64,000 bases of DNA from Nitzschia sp. DOCU1 (taxonomy: Eukaryota; Bacillariophyta; Bacillariophyceae; Bacillariales; Bacillariaceae): NCBI GenBank assembly GCA_951394045.1, contig OX595987.1:1798001-1862000 (forward strand), written 5' to 3'. Position 1 is the first letter of the stretch; each line of letters begins with the position of its first letter. A program made the position numbers and the translations under genes. Below, piece by piece: positions 10,027 to 22,288 of this stretch. A model generated the notes under the pieces. That model searched no databases. It saw only the letters and a program-made list of their open reading frames with translations, and had not been told where the DNA came from.

Positions 10027-11012
10027 ATGTTGGCGCCGCGGTGTTTCTGGCGATTTTTGTTGACGATAGTCCTAGTTGGCAGCAACCTTTGGAGCAATGT
10101 TGTTTGCCAGGACGAGTATTCGGACGAGGTACTCAAGAATATGACCAGCGAGGAACTGGAGCGTATTTGCACCGTGAGAGGTTTTGAAATTTCACTCAGT
10201 GAGATTGATCCGACCACGGGCCTGCCCTACGAGATGACACACGAAGACTTTGTGGAGGCAGCAAAGCAATGCTTGGAGATTGAACGAGAAATGTAGGTCT
10301 CGACGAGGGAATTTGGAAAGGAGAAAGAGAAGTAGCTCACGTAATTTGTTGGTTTTGATTCTGCAGGAACGAGATATTGGCTGAATACCCCGAATTGGCG
10401 GCAGAAGTTGAGGAGGAGCTGAAGAAAATGGAGGCTGAACGGGCGACTCGAGAAGCGGAGATTGACGCTCTGAAGAAAGAACTTGAAGAGGCGGAAGAAG
10501 CGGCTGAGAGAGCAAAGTCGACACCTGGTGCTGCATTTGTTTCTTCTTCTGACACTGCAGATACTAGTACAGATTCTGCCGATACCACCACAGATAGTAG
10601 CACAGAAACCGAGTCGCAGGATGACTTTGAGATTGTGGATGACGGCGACTCAACCTTGGATCCTGAGAGCGACTCTTCGGCGGAGGAGGAAACGACTGAA
10701 GAAGATGCCATTGCAGACGACTTACCTGAAATGAAAGTAGAAGATACGGAAGTGATTGCAAAGAATGAGACCAAATCCAACGACGATTTCACTTTGAGCG
10801 CACTAACCTTTGAGATGATTCGGGGGGCGTTACGGCAGGTTGAGAGCGATCTGAAACGAATAGTAGAGCTTGTGACTCCTGTAATTCGACCGATTCTTCG
10901 CGCCGGGGATGTTGCATGGCGTCATCTGAAGGTTGCTTTTGATACATTACGGCAAAGCTATGAAAATTCGAGTGGAAATGGCAACCAAGAGGAAAGCACT
11001 ACGGCTAGCTAG
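10027..11012 (+). CDS. Secreted or ER-luminal acidic coiled-coil protein, unknown function
   Basis: Two exons, 10027-10292 and 10367-11012, joined across a 74-nt intron (donor GTAGGT, acceptor CAG) that avoids an in-frame TAG; product 303 residues. A signal peptide is clear (FWRFLLTIVLVGSNLWS, cleavage near the following VVCQ). Residues about 38-88 (MTSEELERICTVRGFEI and THEDFVEAAKQCLE) form two short helices around a turn, reminiscent of SAP/MANF-C-type helix pairs found in ER proteins. A charged coiled coil rich in E, K and A follows (about 88-130), then an S/T/D/E-rich acidic linker and an amphipathic C-terminal region. There is no transmembrane segment and no KDEL-type tail. I do not recognise the family. 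Confidence 0.7.
10293..10366 (+). other. Intron of the secreted acidic protein gene
   Basis: Begins GTAGGT and ends CTGCAG. Removing it joins AT with G to make a Met codon and continues the downstream frame. Confidence 0.85.
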
Positions 11013-11152
11013 CTAAATACCCAATGTCAACCCGAAGAAGGACATTGGACTCCTCATCTTGAAACTCGTATTGAACAGAAGAAGATAATAGATAGAGGCT
11101 ATATTATTATTTTATCCAAATAGTATGTATCTCTATGAGTCTCGCCTCAGAT

Positions 11153-11590
11153 TTACTCCTTCTTGGGAGGATTCCAGAGTCCCTTGACACATCCTTTGAT
11201 TCCTCCAGGGGACGATACCGCGATTCTTGTCAATCCAACAAAAGTCACCACGGCGATTCCAGCATTGACGATACGGGCGGGGCCCAATAGGGCCTTTGAG
11301 ACCTTGGGAACGTAGTCCGTGGCAACGTAGTTGAGGCCGATCCAGCTGTGAGCAGTAATGGTGGCAGACAAGCCAACACCGAAGATTTTGTTGAAGATCC
11401 CATCAGTGTAGCTGTCCGGAACGAGAAAGTAGGCAGGTGCCAAACCGAGGAGTGCAGTGGTCATCGCGTGGTGAACATGAGTGGCCAAAGCGCCCGAGTC
11501 GGCCTCCAGAGGACCGCTCGCAAACTTTCTTCGAGCAGCCATGGAGGCATTGTTCATCGCCGGAGATCTTACAAGAGCTGATCGCAACAT
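11153..11590 (-). CDS. SDHD: Succinate dehydrogenase membrane anchor subunit D (CybS)
   Basis: 145 residues from the ATG at 11590 (open frame continues upstream without an ATG context). The N-terminus is basic and Ser/Ala-rich (MLRSALVRS to AARRKFASG), a typical mitochondrial presequence. Three membrane helices follow. The CybS signature is present: THVHHAMTTALLGLAPAYFL in helix 1 and the helix 2 region HSWIGLNYVATDYVP, whose D-Y pair corresponds to the quinone-site Asp-Tyr of SDHD. The protein anchors respiratory complex II in the inner mitochondrial membrane and takes part in ubiquinone reduction. Convergent with the secreted acidic protein; divergent from the pseudouridine synthase at 12069. 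Confidence 0.85.
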   Translation of the reverse strand: MLRSALVRSPAMNNASMAARRKFASGPLEADSGALATHVHHAMTTALLGLAPAYFLVPDSYTDGIFNKIFGVGLSATITAHSWIGLNYVATDYVPKVSKALLGPARIVNAGIAVVTFVGLTRIAVSSPGGIKGCVKGLWNPPKKE

Positions 11591-12068
11591 GGTATGAGTG
11601 ATAATGACTGGTTCAACTGAGTAAGTTTCTGTACTTCGGGGACAATGATGACCACCATGGGCATGAAGAGAGACACTTGAAATTCGCGAACGCCAAAACG
11701 GAGAAGATCTTTCGGGTGCGGCATCACCTTCCTTCATCATGGGCGACAGGCACAAGTGGGGGACGATGGGGGAGGACCCGCGCGCAAGGTGGCGATGCGA
11801 ACCCCAGTTGGACAGACAAACAGACATCTGGATGGCGGACAGATCGATAGTCCATCTGTACGACTAAGTCGACTTGACGATCGTTAGTCGTCGCACACAA
11901 CAATCATCGTCACCGCACGTCGAATAAAAAGTGCGAGCAAAATCAACGGCACCCATCACTTCTTTCACCATCCACCATTTTTCTTGTCAGTTTACGATTG
12001 AAAGACAAGTAACATCACTTTGCCATACAGGGAAAGGGCACGATTCACCCCTGTTCATCTCGAGCACA
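11591..12068. other. Bidirectional promoter region
   Basis: 478 nt between the start codons of SDHD (-) and the S4-RluA enzyme (+). The open frames extending into it lack an ATG and are not supported as coding. Confidence 0.5.
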
Positions 12069-13870
12069 ATGCCTCTCTATCGGGTAGGGCGATTTTTACC
12101 TGCTGCTTTTCGCATACTCGTTGTGATTCTTTTCTCGTCGGTGGTCGTCAATGGCATGATGCTTCCTACGACAAAGTCACTGTCCAGGGTCTTGTCCATG
12201 AGGACTCTTCCACGTATCCAAGTCGGTCATAATCGCGTGCGTGGGAATGCTTGTATGCCAAGTACAACGAGCTATTCCTCGTCAAGCGTTGGACATGTGC
12301 GGCAGCCTGTGTACGCCGCGTTCGGCACTGCCCGGTGGCATTCCGCGACGCCGGAATCGGGTGGAATATCGACCCAAGCGTTTGAGATTGACGACGAAGA
12401 GCTGCTAGTGGAAGATTTGGAAGATCTTGACTTGACTGAAGGTGAGACAATCGATCTACCAAAAGGCACTATGGATGGCTTTTACATTGTCAAGACGTAC
12501 AAGTCTCCAACCGAAGGATTCGACATGGACAAAATTCGGGCGCTGGTGGAAGAAGAGGAAATCGAAAGGTTAGAGCTGACGGGGCAAAATATAAGTGTAC
12601 CCGTCGCCTTGATGATGCTAGATGGTCAGGAATATCCGTCGCGATCAAGGGCCCGTAAAGCTTGCCGGCAGGCCAACATTATGATCCATCGGGGGCCACT
12701 TGCGATTGACGAAGAATCGGGAACCGAGGTGTTTGATGCTTCTAAATGCATCCGGGCGAGGGTGGGGGACCGAATATTTCCAGGAGGTACGATTGGACTG
12801 GTGTTGTTTATGGCGACGTTTTCGTGTCTTGGGATTTCTAAAATTGTTTCGTTCGTTTTGCCAAGACGTACTGGGGAAGCAAATTCGGGTGGGAAGCGGG
12901 TATTTTCCTATCATGAACCATAAGAAGCCACCTTTTGATATGCCTGTCATCTTTGAGGATGACCACTTTGCCATTTGCAACAAACCAGCGGGGGTGGTAG
13001 TCTACGCCCAAAGAGGCGGTGGTCACGGTCTCATGACCGTCCGTGCGGCTCTACCATTTGCAGTCGCCGCTCCGATAGCTGGAACGTTGTCCATATTGCG
13101 ACGCCCTCAACCTGTACATAGACTTGACAAGCCCACGAGTGGACTTTTACTGGTTGCCAAAACCAAACCAGCAATGACTCATTTGTCCAGCCAATTCCGT
13201 GACCGAAAAGTTAAGAAGACGTACGTCGCAATCGTCAATGGCATACCTCCCGAACCTCTATCCGCCAAGATTTCATCCAAGGTAGCGCATTCCATGGGAG
13301 TAGACGTTGATCCGGACGATGGGACTGATTGGCAGCTCATTGACCATACGCTGGATGAAAAGCACGCGATTACAATATGGCGATCTTTGAAATACGCTAA
13401 GTCCTTGAAGGCCGAAGACAACTACGTGACGCTAGTGGAATTAAAACCGAAAACTGGTCGTTATCACCAGCTAAGACGACACATGGTACGTCTTTGGATT
13501 AAAGGATGGTTTGTTTTTCGTACCGAGTCTCATGTGGTATTCGTTGAAGGCGTGGGTCTTAGAGCGTCCAATCATTGGTGACACAGAGTATGATGGCGGA
13601 GGGTCGGCAATGCAGCTTCGGGGGAACGGTTTGTTCCTCTGCTCGAATCGAGTGACGCTTGAGCATCCCTACTACAATACAGTGGTCGGGAGGAAATTTT
13701 TCGATGACAACCGGGAAATCCTTCTTGAAGCCAACAATTCCCTTTGGCTGGCGGAAGACGGCACGGTCATGGTCAGCGCTTCGATACCAATTCCAAACAA
13801 GTTCGAAGCATTTATGGACAGGGAAGAAGAGCGATACAATCTTCTTGCAGGCAACTCAGCACTGCAATAG
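12069..13870 (+). CDS. RluA-family RNA pseudouridine synthase with S4-like domain, organellar
   Basis: Three exons: 12069-12786, 12866-13485, 13550-13870; 552 residues. Introns of 79 and 64 nt carry donors GTACGA and GTACGT, and phases match (1, then 0). The N-terminus has a hydrophobic leader (AAFRILVVILFSSVVVNG), suggesting plastid or secretory-route targeting. An acidic linker leads to an S4-like RNA-binding region (SRSRARKACRQANIMIHRG, then RVGDRIFPG). The catalytic domain starts with FEDDHFAICNKPAG and has the catalytic-Asp motif HRLDKPTSGLL, GRYHQLRRHM, and the closing motif IIGDTEYDG, all standard in RluA/TruC enzymes that isomerise uridine in rRNA or tRNA. The target RNA is unknown. 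Its stop codon lies 6 nt from that of the MOCS3 homologue on the other strand. Confidence 0.9.
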
Positions 13871-13876
13871 TAGAAT

Positions 13877-15381
13877 TTAGTATTTCGGAAAGGACTTGTC
13901 TACTCGTCGTCGCCATTCATCGAGTCCTCCATTTACATTTACGACGGAGTGGATTCGGGGGCAATCGCCAAGCTTCTCTCTCAGTAGTTGCGTAGCCGAA
14001 ACCGATGCGTTCCCTCTCCGACACATGCAAAATACAGGTTTTGATCCAGCGGAAAGTTCTTCGACATCTACAAGGCGATCGTGCAAATCCTTCAGGGGGA
14101 TATTGACAGATCCAGGTAGAGAGCATAACTCATACTGTTCTTGCACCCGAACATCAAGCAGAACATGCGGCTCGCCCCGCTGGCGTACTCTTGCATACTC
14201 TTCGGGAGTGATTTGTATCGCTTTCGGAAGGACTGACGAAGCATTTGATTTGCTGATGGAACAGCTGGGACCCCGAGCTGTCTTTGACACTTCTTCGCTT
14301 TGAAACATGGATTTGATGCTTGCATTGGGACTACAAACGGCGCATACTGGCCGGCGTGGAGGCTTTTTGATACGGAGGAACGAGCAACGCAATGCATCGA
14401 ACATAAGAAGATGGTTCGACATAACTTCCCTGCAACAGATAAGTGTGAGCTCAGATTTAAAGCCGTCGACCATCTCGACAGAGCCCCTAGTATACCCGAC
14501 TCACCCAACACCTGTTAGTATCTTCATGGCTTCAACAGCTTGAAGAATGCCAATCAATCCGGGAACAGGACCCAGAACGCCGTTGTCAGAACAGGATTTG
14601 GACCCCTCGTTGCGGTCAGATTTCGGATAAAGGCAACGATAGCACGGACTTCCCTTGTAATTGTGCACTGTCAGCTGGCCCTCGACACCAATTGCACTCC
14701 CCGAAACAAGAGGAATCCCAGCGAGCACGCATGCGTCGTTGATCAAGTAACGGGTTTGAGGATTGTCGCTCGCGTCAACAATACAGTCATGTTTTGAAAC
14801 CAGCTCGAGGGCATTGCTACTGGTGAGGGGAGATTCAACTGTTTCACAGCGTATTGTCGGATTTAGGTCATATACTGCCTTTGCCGCCGATTGTGCTTTA
14901 TTCATTCCAACGTCCTTCGTTTTGTGGATAACTTGTCGGTGTAAATTCGAAATATCAACAGCATCGAAATCCACTACGGTCAGTTTCCCAACGCCACACG
15001 CTGCCAAATATAGAATAACTGGGAAGAAAGGAACCCATGAGCATTCCACTGTACACTTGCTAACTTGTTCCTTATTTTCTTACCTGTCGATCCAATCCCT
15101 CCAGCGCCAATAATGCACACAGAGGATGATAGGAGCTGTTTCTGTCCTTCTACTCGGAACCCATTCGACAAAAGAAGCTGTCTCGAATAACGCTCGATTT
15201 CATCATTGGAAAGATGTTGGATGGCATTGGATTTCTCCAAAGTTACCGGGATTTGTTGGCGTGGAAGTTCGACTTCTTGGGGAGGTTCAATTGACGTTCT
15301 AAGGCGCTTATTTTCTCGTTCCAATTCTTCGATCCTCTCTGTCAATTCTAGAATTCGCTTAGATGCCGCTTGATCCTCCAT
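13877..15381 (-). CDS. MOCS3/Uba4-type E1 adenylyltransferase and sulfurtransferase
   Basis: Three exons (minus strand): 15381-15084, 15018-14505, 14429-13877; 454 residues, close to human MOCS3 (460). Donors GTAAGA and GTGAGT and matching phases support the model. An N-terminal coiled coil leads to the ThiF/MoeB domain: ERYSRQLLLSNGF, the nucleotide loop GAGGIGST, paired zinc-binding cysteines in CYRCLYP and PVCAVC, and the conserved Cys in SCSDNGVLG. The C-terminal rhodanese domain carries CMCRRGNAS, where the second Cys aligns with the persulfide-bearing cysteine. The protein activates Urm1 (tRNA wobble-uridine thiolation) and MOCS2A (molybdopterin synthesis). It is cytosolic in known cases; no targeting signal is seen. 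Confidence 0.93.
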
Positions 15382-15789
15382 TTCGTGAACTTTGCTTCCA
15401 GCGTGGTGACTAGATGTGACGGGTCGAATTCACGGAAATATGACGAGCCTCGGCGCCCGTATGTGTGCCTCTATTGTCTATGATGGGTTTCGCCGCCGTC
15501 GTACGATGATCATATCTTACTCATCGTCGCTTGTGGATCGCGGGCGTGGGAGTTTTTGTTACTCTCGGCGGGAGGTTCAGTCACGAATATGAATCAAAAC
15601 GACAAGTTTTAGCCAATCAAAAGTTCCATTTCAATCCCACTAATCGGGTCCGATCGGCTCACATTTTCAGTTGCTTCGGATTTCCATTTGCGTCATTTTC
15701 GTTGCAAGCTGTGAGTCCAAATCTCCATCCAATCTAATCTCACAGATGAGCTCCTCAATTTCTCATTATTTGGGGTTATCTTTTTCAAC
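15382..15789. other. Bidirectional promoter region
   Basis: 408 nt between the MOCS3 homologue (-) and the glycosyltransferase-like gene (+). No feature recognised. Confidence 0.5.
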
Positions 15790-18094
15790 ATGGCCGCCAT
15801 GAAGGTCCTACCAGCGAATCTCGCCGTGGTTTCACTTGCAATAGTAGCAGCTGCCAGAAACACAATTGCGACAGATGTAAATTCCATTGCCATCGCCCGA
15901 ACTTTCTCGGTGTCTGACGCTGGCCTTCTTCCTGAGTCATTTGCGATATGGAATGAGTATCCACCTTGTCAAAATGGACTTGAGAAAAAGGTTGATCTTT
16001 TCCTGGTCTACTCGCAGTCTTTGGCCGACTCGACTGAGGCCCAAGCCTCGATTGAAGTTGTCAAGGATATCTTTTCTGAGACAAACGGGTGGAATGGGTG
16101 CTTTTCCAACGTTTATGGTCTCGGCGTTGACATTGAGCCGTCTGTGGACTTGTACCAAATGGAAGAGCAAGATTCGAATCCTTTGTGGGTGAATGGACCC
16201 AACCGTCAGTTCGAAAGAACTGTTCGCGCACTCCAGGAAGCCACGTCGGGTCCTTATGATCTTTTCTATCTCATGGAAATGGATAGCGTTCCGGTACAAA
16301 GCTTCTGGCTTGAAACCATCCTTGATGAAGTCCATGACGAGTCGTCAGATTTCGCCATCCTCGGAAGGTAAGAAACAGTGACAAGTCTCAGTGCTGGCTT
16401 TGAACAGGTGTTCTCAAATGTCAAGTTCGTCGTTGATGTTGTAGCAAGTACCGTGGCGACAAATGGGATACATTCTTTGATAAACTCCCATGGTCGTTGA
16501 TCAATCACATTAATGGCAATGCAATCTATAATCTTTCTCATCCCGTTCTGCAATTGGTGGTGGAACAATTGGAGGCCGAGGCCGAGACGGTCGCCAACAC
16601 TATTCCGTACGACTATCGGATCTCTCAGATCGTCGACGAGGTGCAATCTGGTCAGGCCCCATCTTTCTCACAGGGTGAGGAAGACGGCGAAGAATATCAC
16701 CTTCCTGCAACTTTTGTCAGTTTGATGATGGCTTACAATCTCGGAAACCTCATCCGGGAGACTCTTGTCATTGGAAATTACGCAAGTACCAACATGGTGC
16801 CCTCCTATTTTGATCAACATGAGGTCGTCGTGCATGGAGCTAGCATCCTTGTACCATGGGACAACACCAAAGTTGGGGTAAGAATGCGCCAATTTGAAGG
16901 GGCATTCATTGACATTTAACCCAACTTACATCCTGTTTTTTCTTCCTTCAGAGTATTGGACTTGCCATTTCTGATTGGGCTCCACTGGAATCGCATGAAA
17001 TCATCTTGACACTGGAGAGCTCAACCCATCCTTTCGAAAAGGCGGTCGTGATTGCGTCAATGGGCATCGAAACCCCACCCCTCGAGCCAACTGTGGTTCC
17101 TGTGGACTACATGTCACGAATGAATCTCCCAGATACAGCTGACCTCTGCACTGTGAAGGTCGAAACGACTTGGTTCGCTCTAACGAATTCATACCATCAC
17201 TTGCGCGAGGATATTCAACCAATGACAAAGTACCATAAGGGGACATACAAGCCGGTCATTTTCTTTCATCACCCAGACTACGACTCCTGTTATGGGTTCC
17301 CGTCTTGTGCACGTGATATTCAAGTCGCCCAAGAGATTGTACCGGGCTTTGACAGCGTGTATCAAGACTTTGACTTTGTCTTTCATACAGAAAGTCGCGA
17401 CAAGTACTGCGACTTTCTCTCATCAAACACCGCCTGGGGCGACTTTCCAAGCGCCACTTCCTACGCCGCATACCTTGAGAAGATGGGTTTGCTGGACCAG
17501 TTGTATGTCCGCTCCGATCGCAACGTCTTCGGGTCACGCCGCATGTTTCTGCCACTTGACTGGTCCTCACCTCCAACACCGGTGCGACGCCACTTGAATG
17601 CCGAGAATAGTACTTCCGACAAGACGGACAATTCTTATATTTGTTCTGCCCAGCGCACACAAGACGAGTGTTTGTCCCTCCCTGACTGTGAGTGGCGTGC
17701 AGCACCTCATTCTTGTCACGCCAAAGGAAGTAAGGCGACAGTGAACAGGAATGTGGAGGAAGCTCCTTCTCGCCCCCCATGGGTTGGTATTATCAGCACC
17801 ATCCTCATTATTTGCGGCTCTATCGCTATTGTCTCGCTGCTGATAGTCGGCGGACGACGTTTTCGAGAAGGACGGCACCACCTTTTGCCAACGCAGCGCG
17901 GCGATAGTCTCGGGCCCCTGGCTGGAGAGCTCTCTGGAGACAACCGATCCAACCCCAATGGATCTCAACCCCGTTCGGGTTCGTTGGAGGAACATTCTTT
18001 AGAAACGATTGACCTGGATCCTATCCGTATCATTGCTGAACACCACTTTGAAGAGACCGAAAACGGGGTAGAGTTTCTCAACAACGAATATTAA
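15790..18094 (+). CDS. Type I membrane protein with GT-A glycosyltransferase-like domain
   Basis: Three exons: 15790-16367, 16445-16877, 16952-18094; 717 residues. Introns are 77 and 74 nt, both with GTAAGA donors and in phase. A signal peptide covers residues 1-25. The domain near 65-345 reads like a nucleotide-sugar transferase: YDLFYLMEMDSVPVQSFW (acidic D-x-x motif near residue 164), then FAILGSKYRGDKWD, LPWSLINHINGNAIYNLSHP, and FVSLMMAY. A second region (about 345-590) has YKPVIFFHHPDYDSC and cysteine pairs, including a C-rich module CSAQRTQDECLSLPDCEW. One transmembrane helix (about 615-640) precedes a roughly 75-residue cytosolic tail. Likely acts in the secretory pathway or at the cell surface. 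The GT assignment is by motif appearance only; donor and acceptor unknown. Confidence 0.65.
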
Positions 18095-18966
18095 TAAAAG
18101 CAGGCTGAGCTGCCAAGTGGGTTCTTGGTAGTTTTGTTGTATGGAATATCATGTTTTTGCAGATAGCCCCGATAGTTAGATTGCATTCGAAGCCTTCGAC
18201 GACGAGCCAGTGTTGAGTACTCGCCCGAGTTGGTCTTCAACCATCGAGAAAAAGCATGTGGCCATCACGTCGATAACGCTTCTAGCGGCAGTAGTCGCGG
18301 AATATCATGCAGGACTACTCATCATCGGATTGGATTGCATCTAACGCAGTCGTTGTTTTTTGGCTGCTACTACCGGTAGCGGTATCTTGGTCTGCCAAGA
18401 TGTGGATGCTTCCTTCGAGGTCGGTGGCAAGTGGGTGCGATTGGATTTTGTGCTGGTTGCAGGTCCCCCAAATCCATTAGCTAAAAATAGCATGACGAAA
18501 ATAGAGGAGGGAAGGTGGTGGAAGAAGGGAGAAAGAGTGCTCGTGGAACAAAGCGGAGAATAACCCCTATAAATGAAACGAATCGATGACTGTCGCAGGA
18601 CACTCAATTCCAATCAACATTTCCTTCGGTGCCAGATGGCCGCACATGTGCCTGCTCCAAGTGCAGTACTAAAATTACCACTCGCTACTCCGGCTTGCCC
18701 CGCTTTCCCGGACAAACTCGAAGACACCCTTCTCTGTTCGCTCGAGGGAACACGAGAAAGGAGGAAGCAGATGAGATCGAAGAAGCGCCCCCCTCCTCTG
18801 CTGCCCGCAGCCATCAACATATCCGCAAAAGCTCTTTGGTGGAGAGAATCCTGCACAAAACGATGAACAGGGGGACATCAACATACAATCGACCATTCGA
18901 TCCCTCGCAACACAATCGTTTCAACCACAAACCCTAGGACGTCGAGGAGACACTACTTACCAAAGA
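18095..18966. other. Intergenic region upstream of Pumilio
   Basis: About 870 nt. Contains the perfect 10-bp palindrome CTACCGGTAG at 18370-18379. Open frames around 18341-18937 start with non-ATG codons or have composition unlike the neighbours. It probably holds the Pumilio promoter and a long 5' UTR. Confidence 0.45.
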
Positions 18967-21900
18967 ATGAAGAGCCCGTGGGATTCTGACTACCGAACGC
19001 GGCAGGATTTTGACGATCTTCGATCCGAACGGTCCACATCGGCGCCTCCCCCCGAGACGAGTTTTCTGTTTGGGAGGAATGATGGGATCGTCGCACCAAC
19101 TGTACGTGTTGGAGTCGTTTCGTAGAACAATTTTTCGCTTGGATATTTCGAACTGACTGGATTGTTGTTACTTTGTACTCCAGGCATCATATCTTGGTGG
19201 CCGAGACTCAGCTTTGGATGAGAAGTGGAATTCTCCGTTTAGTAGCCGAGACAGAGATCGTGGGGGATCAGGCATGGACTCTCTCTTTATGGATGTGAAC
19301 GACTCACGTAGTAGGGCAAGTGTTCCTGCATCGTTCAATAAGCCGCCTCCTGGCTTTTCCAATGGCTTTGGAGATAGTAGTAATCTCTCCTCGTCAATTC
19401 CACGGTCGATGGATTTTGGAGGAGGATCGAGGATGGGGACATCAGATATTTTGGATCGACGGGCTATTGGAGAAAACCTGATTCGCTCACATTCAGCAGC
19501 TCCCTCTTTGGACGGCCGTTTGTCGGTGGGCCCGCCACCTGGTCTAGCAAACAGTGAGACGCCAGTTGTTTCGAATCGGTCCGGGGTTGATTCTTATTTG
19601 GGGCCAGCGATGGATACTTCCCGCATTCTGCAAATGGGACAAAGGCGACCAGCATCTACGGGTGTCATCAGCGGTTATCAAAGCACCTCATCTAGTGTCC
19701 TTCACTCCCTCGGGCTGGGTAGTGGCGGCGCTGTTAGACCGGCTGCGAAAACCTTGATGGATTTGATCCAGGAGGATTTCCCACCCGAATCTCCCTTCGA
19801 AGGAAACGGACATTCTTCCCCCTTCCCCCGTGATGAAATCTACTTGGAACGACCCCGGACGACATCTCCTCTTTCGTTGCAGACGCGTGAATACTTGTAC
19901 GATGAGCCCAATGGTCCCAGGGGAAGTGGATTGACGAATGCTTTGGATCGCTTGCGCGTCAACAATAACGATCAATACAGGCAGACGGTAAGTAGAATTA
20001 TTCGACTGTCGAAACTTTGATTGGCTATCAGTGCTAACAAGCCACTCTTCATTGCGTTGCCAGAAGGACGAGCGGCCAATGCCTTCACCACAGTATGTTG
20101 CAGTCGACGGAGGCATGAGTCTGCCTAGTAACGAGGTGCGCTCTGGCAATTCCATGTATGCACCCATGCCCCAGCCAGCTCGACCACAACCACAGACAAT
20201 CCATCAGCAGACACAACACTACGAACAGCAACAACCTCAACAGCAACAGCAATTTGGCTTTGGAGGCCAGCCGCCTCATATCCAAACGCATTTGCAAGCT
20301 CACGTGCTTCCCACAGGGCAAACTGTATATTTGAACGCCCCGGCTCCACAATATGGATATGCAACTGTTCAATACCATCCACACGCACAACAGCATCAAA
20401 TCCTTCAGCAGGTACCAGCCGGGATCGGCCCCAACGGCGAGCAATACATCTCAATGGTGCCAATTCAAGGAGGGGCACCTGTTATGGGAGCCCCCGGCGG
20501 CGGTTATGCCTACTTTCATGGTGATGGTCAATCTGGAGGCGTGCCTACATATACTATTGTGAATCAACAACGCCCTGGTGGCAGTCCAGTGGCTGTCAAT
20601 ACCCCACGTAACAACGGTTCCCATGAACCCCAGCGCCAGGCGCACTCTGGTGGACGAGGCAAAGAAAAGGGAGGAAAGGGCCGACGCGGTGGAGGTAATA
20701 ACAATGGCCGCAAAGGCGGAGAGCAAAAGAACCCAACCAGTTCCGTCTCAAGCCCACTTTTGGAGACCTTCAAGGCGAAAAAGAATCGTGACTGGACTGC
20801 TTTGGACATCAAAGGTACGCGGTGAAATCGGCAGAAAGAAAGCGGAAACTTATTTATGTCTCACATTTCGTTTCACGTAGGGCACGTCGTCGACTTCTGC
20901 CAGGATCAGAATGGTTCTCGCTTTATCCAACAGAGGCTTGAGGTAGGCAGCATTCCAGAGAAGGAAGTTGTCATGACGGAGGTTCTCCCGGCAGTTCGCC
21001 GCCTGAGGAACGATGTCTTTGGAAATTACGTTGTACAAAAGCTCTTAGACTTCGGTACCCCTAAAATGAAGGAGGACCTGCGAGAGACGCTTCGTGGGGA
21101 AATGCTGCAGCTTTCTTTGCAAATGTACGGCTGCCGGGTTGTCCAAAAAGCCCTTGAAGCACTGGACGATGCAGATGTTCCCAAGTTGCTTACTGAGTTT
21201 CACAATAACGTGCTTAGCTGCATCCACGACCAGAACGGTAACCACGTGATCCAGAAGTGTATTGAGGTAATAAGTGAGAGGGCCAAAAAGGCAAGGGCGC
21301 AAGGCGACGCGGCACAAGCAGACTTTTTCGAAGAGCAGATCGATTTCATCGTCGACGACGTATTGAACAACGTACGATCACTATCATGTCACCCCTACGG
21401 TTGTCGGGTGCTACAACGTATACTGGAGCACTGCCCAGAAGTTAAGAAGAACCACGCGCTGGACGAAATCAGCAAATGCCACAGGACACTTCTGGACGAC
21501 CAATACGGCAACTACGTTATTCAGCATGTCTTGCAATACGGACGCACTTCAGACCGTGATTCACTACTTGATATCGTGGTTGCCAATGGGCTTCTTATTC
21601 TCTCTCGACAGAAATTCGCTAGCAATGTCGTGGAGAAGCTTTTGAAGTACGGGAATCCAGAACAGCGATCTAGAATCGTGAAAGAAATGCTCAAGGTAGG
21701 ATCTTCATTTTTCCTTGCCGCCATGCCGTGTCTGGTTCTAATTCTTCCTAACCGATGTCTTTGCTATCATAGAGGGTCGACGATCAAACAAGCCAGCCAG
21801 CCCCTGAAGGGACGGAAGGAACAAGTGTCGTCCTTCTCATGGTCAGGGACGCCTACGCCAATTATGTTGTACAGACAACGCTCGACGTCGTTGCCGACGA

Positions 21901-22090
21901 AACAGAGAAGCATATGCTAATGGAGGAGCTTAATGCACATTCTACAGAATTGGTATGTTGTCAAACTCATGGTTTCGACGATCATTGTTAATGCAAGCAA
22001 CTCACTCCTTCTTGTTCTCAGAAAAATTATACTTTCGCAAAACATATTGTCACAAAACTGGAAAACTGGTCCCGAGCTACTACTCCGTAG
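18967..22090 (+). CDS. Pumilio-family (PUF) RNA-binding protein
   Basis: Six exons: 18967-19101, 19184-19987, 20064-20814, 20881-21695, 21773-21952, 22022-22090; 917 residues. All introns (82, 76, 66, 77, 69 nt) have GTAAG/GTACG/GTATG/GTAGG donors and keep phase. The N-terminal 560 residues are disordered, with Gln-rich (about 365-385) and Gly/Arg-rich (about 510-540) parts. Eight PUF repeats fill residues 563-900. Reading the base-contact residues of each helix (S-R-Q, N-Y-Q, C-R-Q, N-H-Q, C-R-Q, N-Y-Q, S-N-E, N-Y-Q for repeats 1-8) with the known PUF code predicts the target UGUAUAUA, the classical Pumilio element. Such proteins bind 3' UTRs in the cytoplasm and repress or destabilise mRNAs. 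The code reading is inference from visible residues. Confidence 0.95.
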
Positions 22091-22288
22091 TCATTTTCGG
22101 CATTGATTTTCACTAAATCGCTCCACATCTGCCGTGGTTTATTCTGTTGGAAGCTAGAAAATCTACAAATTGCACGGCTAATATTTTAGAATTTTACAAG
22201 CCTAGTTCGGTATGAAACAAGGGTGCATAGCTATGAATCGATAAAAGATATCCAGAAGAGACGATCCCCGTCAAATAAGCTGTCCACT

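Noticed and set aside
12700..12865. Plus-strand frame start at 12700 as a separate pseudouridine synthase gene
   Set aside because: The first 166 nt are better explained as exon 1 sequence in another frame plus a 79-nt intron; splicing links the S4-like region to the catalytic domain.
18341..18937. Short frames on both strands before Pumilio
   Set aside because: Overlapping, mostly non-ATG starts, no domain; treated as promoter/5' UTR.
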